A stretch of DNA of 8,253 nt from the NCBI GenBank assembly GCA_947374445.1, contig CANCBY010000101.1, positions 1 to 8,253 of the forward strand, written 5' to 3'. Both the position numbers and the translations under genes were made by a program. The notes beneath the pieces are model-generated. The model saw only the letters and a list, made by a program, of their open reading frames with translations. It was not told the DNA's origin and did no database searches. This stretch comes from Pseudobdellovibrionaceae bacterium. GTDB lineage: Bacteria > Bdellovibrionota > Bdellovibrionia > Bdellovibrionales > Bdellovibrionaceae. This document shows, piece by piece, positions 1 through 6,603 of this stretch. Within the stretch, counting starts at the first letter, position 1, and each line of letters opens with the position of its first letter.

Positions 1-476
1 GGCAAGCGACCTGAGCGCGACCATCGTTTAAAAATAACTTCAGTGGCACGGCCCGAAGAAACAATCGGCACCAATGCGACTTCTTCTGCGCGCGGATGAT
101 TTTTAGCAATCTCAGGAAGAGCCATCGGTAAGCCTGCGCCGCTAATAATCGCGTCGACTCCGCCATCCATCGAACCCAAAACTGAATCTTCGTATTGATT
201 GATAACTGCAACCATGATGTTCATACCAATCGGACCACCAAGGCCCAAAGCTTTTGCATCGCGAACATCTTGGGCTGCGGCTTCACGGGCTTTCATTTTT
301 TTGCCGTGACGAGCAGAAAGAATACGATCAAGACCCGCACTTGAAAGAACACCCAGTCCGCCTTCGCGGGCCACTGCTCCTGCCAGCGTGTAATTTGACA
401 GGCCGATACCCATGCCACCTTGAATGATCGGCAGGCGAATTTGTGTATGTCGAATTTTCAGCGATGGCAAAGTCAT
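1..476 (-). CDS. Nitronate monooxygenase-like FMN-dependent protein, 3' end cut by window edge
   Basis: The first 158 residues are present; the rest lies beyond the left edge. An N-terminal PIIQGGMGIG segment (about residues 17-26) followed by an A-V-A-x-E-G-G-x-G-V-x-S run is the glycine-rich start of the TIM-barrel flavoproteins that include nitronate monooxygenases (2-nitropropane dioxygenases), PfaD and FabK. Further along are GPIGMNIMVA, DAIISGAGLP and VPIVSSGRA, typical of the nitronate monooxygenase branch. Members bind FMN and oxidise alkyl nitronates, or act as related flavin oxidoreductases; the true substrate here cannot be told, and the C-terminal substrate pocket is missing. The ATG at 476 is preceded by AGGAG (482-486) at a good distance. 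It reads in the same direction as the upstream radical SAM gene, but the 163-base gap and a promoter-like sequence suggest separate transcription. Family call is firm; exact enzyme uncertain. Confidence 0.85.
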   Translation of the reverse strand, partial: MTLPSLKIRHTQIRLPIIQGGMGIGLSNYTLAGAVAREGGLGVLSSAGLDRILSARHGKKMKAREAAAQDVRDAKALGLGGPIGMNIMVAVINQYEDSVLGSMDGGVDAIISGAGLPMALPEIAKNHPRAEEVALVPIVSSGRATEVIFKRWSRSGRL

Positions 477-532
477 AACAACTCCTATGTCCTCGTAAGG
501 CGGCAGTTTTTCATAACCGAAGGGCGATTGAA

Positions 533-562
533 AGTATAAACTGTGATTTGTAAGGGTTTCAG
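533..562 (-). promoter_or_regulatory. Possible sigma70-type promoter for the nitronate monooxygenase-like gene
   Basis: On the minus strand CTGAAA (557-562) is followed after 18 bases by TATACT (533-538), which differs from the TATAAT consensus at one base. It lies about 57 bases upstream of the start codon, with AGGAG at 482-486 in between. The match in the -35 box is only 4 of 6, so this is a reasoned guess from position and sequence. Confidence 0.4.
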
Positions 563-639
563 AACAAGGCCAAAAGTTGGAGGGGCGGTGCCTCTTCTGA
601 GATAAAAATAACTTAAGTAATTTCAATATCTTATGCGAT

Positions 640-2217
640 TTAAGATGGCTGTTGATTTACCGAATGGGCTTGTTGTCGTTGATTTTTAGAGTTGATACGC
701 AATAAATCCCCATTCTTTTGCTCTAATCCTAACTTTGCTGAGTCTCGCAAAAACGAGGGGACATCTCTTCGCTTAAGGCCAAAACAGTAGTCTTGGATAA
801 TTCTTTCTTTGGCGGTCTCAAGACTTTGCCCCTGAACCGAACTCAAATATTCAAACAAGCTTTCAGCCAGAGTTTGCAAAGACAAGGAGTGAGCGTTTTC
901 ATGTCGCGTTGATAAAAAATCCGAAAATTTCATAAAGCTCCAAAAGGGAGATTCAGTTTGTTCCAAGATCAAAGCGACTGACTTTTTAAAGTTTCCGCTG
1001 TTGGCGTAAAGATCCCAATACTTTGCAAAGCGTCCCATGCGTTGAATTGTGGGGTAATCCATCAGTTTTGTTTTTAGGATTTGAAAGGGCTGTTGGTCTT
1101 GGTAAACCATTTGCCACTCTTTATCATGACGGCTGATGGGGGTGCCTTTGAGGCGCTTGAGAATCCCAACTTGAATTTCGTGTGGACCGCAGGCCCACAG
1201 AGCATCAAAGCCAGTGCCAAAACTTTCAAGGCTTTCTCCTGGCAGACCCACGATCAAGTCGGCGTGCACATGAATGCCAGTCTCGTTGAGAATGTATTTG
1301 AAGTTTTCTTTTACTTTTTCGTAATCATTTCTGCGACTGACAAGTTTGGCGACGTCTGTGTTCCAAGTCTGAATACCAATTTCAAATTGCAGGCTGCCTT
1401 TTGGAAACCGAGCGAGTGCTTCTCTGAGTTCGACAGGCAGGCGGTCTGGCACCATCTCAAAATGCAAAAAAAGACCCAGATTAACGTGCTCATAGAAAAA
1501 ATTTAAAATTTTAAGCCCGGTAGGAATTGAAAGATTAAATGTGCGATCTACAAATTTGAATTCACGTGCTCCTCGATCTAGAAGGGTTTTCATCTCGCCG
1601 AGAAAAAGATCTAAATCAAAACTACGAACCTGTTTATCGAGCGATGAAAGGCAGTATTCGCATTTGTAAGGACATCCACGCGAAGCTTCGACATAGATGA
1701 TGCGATTTTTAATATCTTCATCGGTGTAGAGCGAGTACGGGAGTTTAATGTCTTTAATTTCTGGTAGATTGCCGCTAATTATTTTTTGTGAGGGCCATTG
1801 CCCTTCGAGAGCAGCCTTACAAAACTCATAAAATAAAAAATCGGCCTCGCCCTGAATGGTATAGTCAGCAAGTGCGACGATTTCTTGGCCAGAAGCCTCA
1901 TGACTAACTTCTGGTCCACCAAGGACGATTTTAATTTCAGGGGCAATTTTTTTTAAGATTGAGACAACTTCGAGAGTTTGCTGAGCGTTCCAAATATAAA
2001 CGCCAAATCCTACAATTTTTGGCTTAAGTGCCAATATTTTTTCGGCCAAATTTTTTGGCGAAACCTGAATTGTTGGCTCAAGCAGCTGAGTTTGCTTTTG
2101 GAGCTCCTTCATATTTGCAAAAATATAACGGAGCCCAAATGAAGCATGTTGATAAGTCGAATTGAGAGTGACTAAGAGAATCTGTGGCTGCAACTCTAAA
2201 TCTGTTTGTGGGCTCAT
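640..2217 (-). CDS. B12-binding domain radical SAM protein with C-terminal DUF4080
   Basis: The 525-residue protein has three parts. Residues 1-150 form a Rossmann-like cobalamin-binding-type domain (NSTYQHASFGLRY at 19-31, LGGPEVSHE at 99-107), without the classic DxHxxG motif. Residues 174-355 are a radical SAM barrel with the 4Fe-4S motif C182-x3-C186-x2-C189 in RGCPYKCEYC, and GLPGES at 324-329. Residues 375-500 match DUF4080, including RFAKYWDLYANSGNF (396-410). Proteins of this architecture generate a 5'-deoxyadenosyl radical; many B12-type members methylate or rearrange unreactive carbons, but the substrate of the DUF4080 group is unknown to me. The ATG at 2217 begins 3 bases after the stop of the M13 peptidase gene, so the two are almost certainly cotranscribed and perhaps translationally coupled, since no strong Shine-Dalgarno is seen. 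The last 20 residues are polar and Gln-rich, probably disordered. Architecture is sure, function is not. Confidence 0.9.
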   Translation of the reverse strand: MSPQTDLELQPQILLVTLNSTYQHASFGLRYIFANMKELQKQTQLLEPTIQVSPKNLAEKILALKPKIVGFGVYIWNAQQTLEVVSILKKIAPEIKIVLGGPEVSHEASGQEIVALADYTIQGEADFLFYEFCKAALEGQWPSQKIISGNLPEIKDIKLPYSLYTDEDIKNRIIYVEASRGCPYKCEYCLSSLDKQVRSFDLDLFLGEMKTLLDRGAREFKFVDRTFNLSIPTGLKILNFFYEHVNLGLFLHFEMVPDRLPVELREALARFPKGSLQFEIGIQTWNTDVAKLVSRRNDYEKVKENFKYILNETGIHVHADLIVGLPGESLESFGTGFDALWACGPHEIQVGILKRLKGTPISRHDKEWQMVYQDQQPFQILKTKLMDYPTIQRMGRFAKYWDLYANSGNFKKSVALILEQTESPFWSFMKFSDFLSTRHENAHSLSLQTLAESLFEYLSSVQGQSLETAKERIIQDYCFGLKRRDVPSFLRDSAKLGLEQKNGDLLRINSKNQRQQAHSVNQQPS

Positions 2218-2220
2218 GCC

Positions 2221-4212
2221 CTACCAGATACGAACTTGTTTCTCTTTTGGCAAGACCATTGGGTCAGAATCCTTGCACTGAAAAGCTTTCGCAAAACCAG
2301 GCTGGTGTTTGACCTGCTCATTCACTCGCGCCCAACCCAAAGCATGGGGGTCGGTTTTAAGCTTGGCCTCGTCAAATTTGGGCCGGGCAACGGTGCACCA
2401 GTCGCGTCCATAGGCTAAAAACAGCTCCTGTTGCATCTCACGGCTTTCATTGAAGCCCTTCATGTCCGAAGCCACTCGGTAAGCCGCGGTCAGGCCCACC
2501 AAATCACCAATATTTTCGCCTTGAGTGAGCTTGCCATTGTGTCCGATAGAATCAAACTGAGCGATGAGGGGAGCCGTGCGGTCTGAAAAATTTTTCAAAT
2601 CTTTGAGGCTCATCCACTGCCTTTGCTTGCCTTTGGAGTCATAGCGAGAGCCCTGGTCATCGACTCCGTGGCCCAGTTCGTGGCCAATAACGGCTCCGAT
2701 GGCGCCAGCATTTGCCACATCCGATTGGTCGGGATCATAAAACGGATATTGAAGGATCCCGATAGGCATAACGAACTTATTAAAAGAGGGATCGTAGTAG
2801 GCATTCACTGTCAGTGGCCCCATATACCAGCGACCTGGATCTAATGGTTCGCGGAGATCTCTGAGATCTTTATCGCGATTTATTTTCGAGACAGTTTTTA
2901 AGTTTTCAATCGGATTTGTCGGCGAATATTTAGCTGCTGGCAAAAAATTCCATTCACTTTCATTTTCAGGAGAGACCAGTTGCAAGCGGGCTGTTGTCAT
3001 TTTTTGAATCGCTTCAGTCTTCGCTTCGGAGCTGAGCCATTGATTTTCTTTCAGAGCAGAAACAATGCCTCCACGAATTTTTTCGGCCAAGCCAATAAAT
3101 TTTTCGCGTGGAAAATGAGGAAATATTCTTGGCATCAAAATAGAATCAAGCTCTCGAGTAAAAGTGCCTGAGACCTTTTTGGTGCAGCGCTCGCCTCTTT
3201 CAGATCTGACATTGGGTCCACCAAAATGCTTTTTTTGAAACTCAAATGCGGCCTTAAAATAAACAGGATACGAATCATCGAGATAATCTTTGAGCGAGTT
3301 ATAAAGATAAATAGCCTTGAGATCTTCGAGCGGAGCCGTAGCCAAAAATTTATCAGTGTACGCCAAGGCCTCAGGCATCCAATTTCGAATAACAACGGTT
3401 TCAGGAATTTCTTTTAAGAGCGGTTCCAATTGCAAGTTTGCAAATTTGGCAAGCAGATCCTTGCGAGAAATAGGATTGCGGCTATTTACAATCTGTCGCA
3501 TCTGCTGCGGCTCAGGCGAAACTTCAGCAAGACCTTTTTCGAATGCCAATACTTTTTCAGTCAGAACTGCCGGGTCTTTAGCTTTGATCTGTTGAAAAAA
3601 TAGAGTCACTAGATTTTTAAAATCAGCCATCACGTCGTCTTTTTTATAGTAAGATTTTTCAGGCAGAGTTAGATATTCTGTTTCTAGATACAAATCACTT
3701 TTGACAGAGTCATCTTGGTTGGCAATCGGACCCCAACTAATCGGTGAAGAATTTGTTCCCAAATAGCTAGCAGCAATGAGTTTTAAAAAGTCTTCACGTG
3801 TTTTCACCTTTGAAGCTAAAATGTTTTTGATTTCAGCGACTTCTTTGCGCTCTGCTTTGACACGATTTTTTGCGTCCATGCACGCAGTGTAATAATTTTT
3901 GAGAGCCTCCTCGCGAGGAGATTCGGGCTTTATCGAAGCAAGATTTTTAAAGTAGTCTTTCTTTTTGACTAAAAGTCTTTCGGCTGAATCTGCAAACGAA
4001 AAAGTATGTGTTGAACGATCTTCTCTCAGAGCAAAACTTTCATTCACTTTTGAACAAGTGTATTTATAAAAATCTTGGCAAGGATTGATTTCTGAATTGA
4101 TCGGAAATTCTCTTCGAGCGGGAATTTCCGAAGATGGGGCCGCGGCGTGGCCTTGCTGTGCAAGCAAAGCTAAAGCAATAGTTAAGAACGTTTTTTTTGT
4201 GATTGAAAACAT
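2221..4212 (-). CDS. Exported M13-family zinc metallopeptidase (neprilysin/PepO-like)
   Basis: The 663-residue length fits the M13 family, which cleaves peptides usually shorter than about 40 residues inside a closed chamber. The catalytic site is complete: HELGH at 511-515 (zinc ligands H511 and H515, catalytic E512), ENIGD at 566-570 (third ligand E566, plus D570), the substrate-binding NAYY at 470-473, and H623/R629 in DPHALGWARVN. A signal peptide is clear: MFSITKK, a hydrophobic stretch, then a GHA|A-type signal peptidase I site near residue 23, so it acts in the periplasm or outside. Exactly six cysteines remain (45, 53, 111, 343, 606, 646), fitting three of the conserved neprilysin disulfides. 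The C-terminus reads VRIW where the family usually has CRVW. AAGGAA at 4218-4223 serves the start at 4212. It leads a two-gene operon with the radical SAM gene. Confidence 0.95.
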   Translation of the reverse strand: MFSITKKTFLTIALALLAQQGHAAAPSSEIPARREFPINSEINPCQDFYKYTCSKVNESFALREDRSTHTFSFADSAERLLVKKKDYFKNLASIKPESPREEALKNYYTACMDAKNRVKAERKEVAEIKNILASKVKTREDFLKLIAASYLGTNSSPISWGPIANQDDSVKSDLYLETEYLTLPEKSYYKKDDVMADFKNLVTLFFQQIKAKDPAVLTEKVLAFEKGLAEVSPEPQQMRQIVNSRNPISRKDLLAKFANLQLEPLLKEIPETVVIRNWMPEALAYTDKFLATAPLEDLKAIYLYNSLKDYLDDSYPVYFKAAFEFQKKHFGGPNVRSERGERCTKKVSGTFTRELDSILMPRIFPHFPREKFIGLAEKIRGGIVSALKENQWLSSEAKTEAIQKMTTARLQLVSPENESEWNFLPAAKYSPTNPIENLKTVSKINRDKDLRDLREPLDPGRWYMGPLTVNAYYDPSFNKFVMPIGILQYPFYDPDQSDVANAGAIGAVIGHELGHGVDDQGSRYDSKGKQRQWMSLKDLKNFSDRTAPLIAQFDSIGHNGKLTQGENIGDLVGLTAAYRVASDMKGFNESREMQQELFLAYGRDWCTVARPKFDEAKLKTDPHALGWARVNEQVKHQPGFAKAFQCKDSDPMVLPKEKQVRIW

Positions 4213-4365
4213 AAGTATTCCTTATTGTGCAGAAAGCTTAGGACCTATTGACGGTCTTGTTTGAGTTCGTTTGAAAATGTATCAATTGAACCAATAAGAC
4301 TCATCAAAATTATGAAATATCATTGCGCGGCTGATCAGTGAGAGCATCAAGACAAGGAGGAATCA
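4213..4365. promoter_or_regulatory. Divergent intergenic region between M13 peptidase and HPF-like gene
   Basis: This 153-base AT-rich gap must hold the start signals of two divergent transcripts. On the minus strand CATAAT (4309-4314) is a fair -10 candidate for the peptidase operon. On the plus strand TTGAAC (4286-4291) and TATGAA (4311-4316) are weak elements with a long 19-base spacing. The two candidate sets overlap, so the transcripts might compete. A CTGATCAG palindrome lies at about 4331-4338. None of this is strong enough for a firm promoter call. Confidence 0.3.
4354..4360 (+). promoter_or_regulatory. Strong ribosome binding site of the HPF-like gene
   Basis: AAGGAGG ends five bases before the ATG at 4366. 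It is the best Shine-Dalgarno match in the window, fixes the start codon, and suggests efficient translation, as would suit an abundant ribosome-associated protein. Confidence 0.8.
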
Positions 4366-4761
4366 ATGAAAGTTCAAGTTGTGTTTCAAAATCTAAAAAA
4401 ATCAGAATTTATTAGGGCCTTTGTGACTGATCGAGTGCTTTCTGTCCTTGAGAAGTTCCCACAGAATCGCAGAGGAAAAGCTACGGTCTATGTGTCGATG
4501 GAAAATTCACCAAGACAAGCTGGACCTGATGTCTTTGGCGTCAAAGTGATGCTGAGAAACTCAGTGATTAAGACCTTCGTGCTTTCGAAAAAAGCAGGAA
4601 GCCTCTTTCAGGCGACGGCCGATGTCGCGGAGGGCTTGCTAGAGACGCTGCACCGGCACTCTGAAAGAATTTTAAGGCAAAAAAGAAGTCGAGAGAGAGA
4701 ATGGAAGATTGCTACTCACGCGCCAACAGCTCTTACACTTGAGCGTTCGGCTGAGAACTGA
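4366..4761 (+). CDS. Short HPF/RaiA-like (S30AE, sigma-54 modulation) ribosome-associated protein
   Basis: The 131-residue protein shows the beta-alpha-beta-beta-beta-alpha order of hibernation factors: MKVQVVFQNL (strand), 13-30 (helix ending VLEKF), KATVYVSMEN (38-47), VFGVKVMLR (56-64), IKTFVLSKKAG (68-78), then a long helix FQATADVAEGLLETLHRHSERILRQ (81-105). Family members sit in the decoding region of the 30S subunit and silence or dimerise ribosomes in stationary phase or stress. It has no room for the C-terminal dimerisation domain of long HPF, so it is the short type. Residues 106-131 are a basic stretch (KRSREREWK) and a polar tail not typical of E. coli HPF. It is divergent from the M13 peptidase and converges on the methyltransferase gene. 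The fold assignment is by pattern only and the sequence is divergent; it may be a paralog rather than the main hibernation factor. Confidence 0.7.
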   Translation: MKVQVVFQNLKKSEFIRAFVTDRVLSVLEKFPQNRRGKATVYVSMENSPRQAGPDVFGVKVMLRNSVIKTFVLSKKAGSLFQATADVAEGLLETLHRHSERILRQKRSREREWKIATHAPTALTLERSAEN

Positions 4762-4769
4762 TTTCATAA

Positions 4770-4792
4770 CCTAATTTCGCAGCCTAATTTCG
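4770..4792. repeat. Short tandem repeat at the 3' end of the rlmK-like gene
   Basis: The ten-base sequence CCTAATTTCG occurs at 4770-4779 and again at 4783-4792, a 13-base period. In the methyltransferase frame the upstream copy reads E-I-R and the downstream copy, shifted by one base because 13 is not a multiple of three, reads R-N-stop. Confidence 0.7.
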
Positions 4793-5682
4793 TAACATTG
4801 ATGAATTTTCATATCATGGAAATCTCTGGGGATTGTTTCCTCAGAGATATCCTTGATTGAGTACTTTTGACTGAGCTCAGGAAGAAGCTTAAACCTTCGC
4901 TTGTTTGTCGAAAAGTAAAGTAGGCCTTCTGGGTTGAGTAGCTCCATGGATTTATCAACGAGAAAAGCTTGATCTTTTTCGACTTCAAAAACGTCATCCA
5001 TTCGCTTTGAATTTGAAAAAGTTGGCGGATCTAAAAAAATTACATCAAATTTTTCTTTAGCATTTGCGAGGTATTCGAGACAGTTTTCTTGAATGAAATG
5101 ATGATTCTTTAAATCCAAATTATTGCCTACAAAATTTTCTTTGGCCCACTCTAAATAGGTGGCAGACATATCAACGCTGGTGGTGTGAGCACCGGCGAGG
5201 CCTGCAAAAACACTCACCGCTCCTGTATAGCAAAATAAATTCAGAAATTTTCGCAAAGAAACAGTTTTGTATATTTTTTGTCGCATCGGACGGTGGTCCA
5301 AAAAAAGGCCTGTATCTAGATAGTCGTACAGATTCACTCTTAATTTTGCTTGAGCCTCTTGCACCCAAATAAAATCTTCTTTTTTATCTAAACGAGTGTA
5401 TTGAGCTTCGCCTTTTTGGCGCTCTCGGCGCTTAATAATAATTTGTTCATCTGTGACAGAAAAAATATTCTTAATCGCAGTTTCGACTTCAGGAAAATGA
5501 TTTTTTTCTTGGTCGAGATGCTCAACACTTCGGTCGTAGATTAGAAAAAAGTCTTTGTAGCGATCGACAATAAAAGGAAATTCCGGAATATCGCGATCAT
5601 ATATTCGGTAAGCTTCAATTTTAGATTGTTGGGCCCAGCCTTTGAGCTTTTGATAATTTTTTTGTATGCGATTTTGAATCAT
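4771..5682 (-). CDS. rlmK: RlmK-type 23S rRNA (guanine-N7) methyltransferase, standalone
   Basis: The 303 residues align end to end with the C-terminal RlmK half of E. coli RlmKL, which makes m7G2069 in 23S rRNA. Shared landmarks are NRIQKNYQKL near the N-terminus, IIKRRERQKG (82-91), VNLYDYLDTGLFLDHR (116-131), the SAM-binding LNLFCYTGAVSVFAGLAGA (147-165), the ribose-binding acidic DMSATYLEW (171-179), DPPTFSNSKRM (218-228) and FSTNKRRF (257-264). The N-terminal RlmL half (THUMP domain and m2G2445 methyltransferase) of the fused enterobacterial enzyme is absent, and no rlmL lies in the window. The ATG at 5682 matches the domain boundary; upstream there is only a short AAAGG. It is divergent from the deaminase gene across 66 bases and its 3' end is 9 bases from the HPF-like stop. 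The family call is strong; the exact target base is inferred from E. coli. Confidence 0.88.
   Translation of the reverse strand: MIQNRIQKNYQKLKGWAQQSKIEAYRIYDRDIPEFPFIVDRYKDFFLIYDRSVEHLDQEKNHFPEVETAIKNIFSVTDEQIIIKRRERQKGEAQYTRLDKKEDFIWVQEAQAKLRVNLYDYLDTGLFLDHRPMRQKIYKTVSLRKFLNLFCYTGAVSVFAGLAGAHTTSVDMSATYLEWAKENFVGNNLDLKNHHFIQENCLEYLANAKEKFDVIFLDPPTFSNSKRMDDVFEVEKDQAFLVDKSMELLNPEGLLYFSTNKRRFKLLPELSQKYSIKDISEETIPRDFHDMKIHQCYEIRLRN
4822..4848. other. Stem-loop near the 3' end of the rlmK-like gene
   Basis: ATCTCTG (4822-4828) pairs perfectly with CAGAGAT (4842-4848). Pairing continues inward through G-T, G-C, G-C and A-T to leave a five-base TTGTT loop, giving an 11-pair stem. It lies about 60 bases past the HPF-like stop codon and inside the coding part for residues ISEETIPRD of the methyltransferase. 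There is no clear T-tract on either side, so an intrinsic terminator is not supported; it could protect or pause the 3' end of the HPF-like transcript. Confidence 0.4.
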
Positions 5683-5694
5683 CAGTGGCGCCTT

Positions 5695-5708
5695 TTATCT
5701 ATTGATAA
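5695..5708. repeat. Small inverted repeat between the rlmK-like and deaminase genes
   Basis: TTATC (5695-5699) and GATAA (5704-5708) flank TATT in the 66-base divergent gap. It could be an operator or simply part of overlapping AT-rich promoters (TAGAAT at 5712-5717 resembles a -10 box). The repeat is short enough to arise by chance. Confidence 0.2.
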
Positions 5709-5748
5709 GAATAGAATTATTTTTTGAAATGATCTAATCTTTTGAGCG

Positions 5749-6603
5749 ATGCAACAACAGAAAAATACAAATCACATCTTTTTTGAAGAGCTAGCGTGCC
5801 ACTTGGGGGCTGGGCCTTTGGTCGACGTTGCGATTATTCACTACAAAGATAAAATTTATTTTTCAAAAATGAAAAAACAGAGCATAGATCAAAAAGGCCC
5901 ATCGTCTGCGACCGTTAAATTGATACAGGGCTTATTTGATCAGCATAGAGACCATTCTTTTTTCATTTTACGCCATAGAATTTGGACAACAGAATCCGTG
6001 GGTCCTATGAATTGGGGCATGGTTCGATTGGCGGCAAAGCGAATCACTCAAATTGAAGTAAAGGCATCAAGTTCAGATAAGCTCGCCCAGGAACTTAGTC
6101 AAAATACACTAATCGAGGTTGGAGAGGCAGAGAGTTTTTTGGTTTCGACGTATTCATTTTTGCCTGAGTCCGTGCACACTCCTCCGTTGGTCATTGAGAC
6201 TGATAGAATCGGAATAGGCTGGGCTCAAAAATTGGGAGAATCCGTCCAGCGGGGTGATGTTTTGCATGATCACAATCGTCCAATTGGAGCTCTGTTATGT
6301 GATGTGTCTGGAGTAGTTTTGTCGTGGGCAGTGAACAGAGCTGCGCTCAATAAGACACTGCATGCAGAAGTCGGTGCCATTCAAAATTTTTTTAAACAAA
6401 CCCAAGCTTTAATACCAAAGGGAGCAAAGCTTTACGTTTCACTAAAGCCTTGTCATATGTGCGCAGGGATGCTGGTCGAAAGCTGTCAGGACCCAACGTC
6501 AATTCAGGTAATTTATGCAGAAGACGACAAAGGTCTTCAGGCGCAAAATACAGCTTTAGATAAAATCGGTGTTTCTAGGATTTGGTTGCATCAGACGATT
6601 TAG
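5749..6603 (+). CDS. Two-domain TadA-like deaminase (resembles Bd3614-like family)
   Basis: The C-terminal half (about 177-284) carries a full zinc deaminase site: H205-A-E207 (ligand and proton shuttle) and P234-C235-H-M-C238 in LYVSLKPCHMCAGM, very like the PCxMCAG of tRNA adenosine deaminase TadA. Such enzymes remove the amino group of adenine or cytosine in nucleotides or RNA. The N-terminal half (about 24-104) appears to be a decayed copy of the same fold: SATVKLIQGLFDQ (53-65) aligns without gaps to HAEVGAIQNFFKQ (205-217), with H to S and E to T changes and no zinc cysteines. About 70 residues join the halves. From memory, Pfam has deaminase families named after Bdellovibrio Bd3614, and this looks like one. 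An in-frame stop at 5743 makes the ATG at 5749 the first possible start; no good Shine-Dalgarno precedes it. No toxin secretion or immunity signals are present. The enzyme class is firm, the substrate unknown. Confidence 0.85.
   Translation: MQQQKNTNHIFFEELACHLGAGPLVDVAIIHYKDKIYFSKMKKQSIDQKGPSSATVKLIQGLFDQHRDHSFFILRHRIWTTESVGPMNWGMVRLAAKRITQIEVKASSSDKLAQELSQNTLIEVGEAESFLVSTYSFLPESVHTPPLVIETDRIGIGWAQKLGESVQRGDVLHDHNRPIGALLCDVSGVVLSWAVNRAALNKTLHAEVGAIQNFFKQTQALIPKGAKLYVSLKPCHMCAGMLVESCQDPTSIQVIYAEDDKGLQAQNTALDKIGVSRIWLHQTI

Noticed and set aside
570..595. Weak hairpins (CCAA/TTGG and GAGG/CCTC) after the radical SAM gene, considered as a terminator
   Set aside because: Stems are only four pairs, and no T-tract follows on the minus strand.
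1081..1506. A 141-codon plus-strand frame
   Set aside because: It is antisense to the radical SAM barrel, which has clear motifs there; the plus-strand product shows no family features.
5749..6603. Deaminase as a secreted polymorphic toxin
   Set aside because: No signal peptide, no secretion or repeat domains, no adjacent small immunity gene; the deaminase domain is fused to a domain that looks like a decayed copy of itself.
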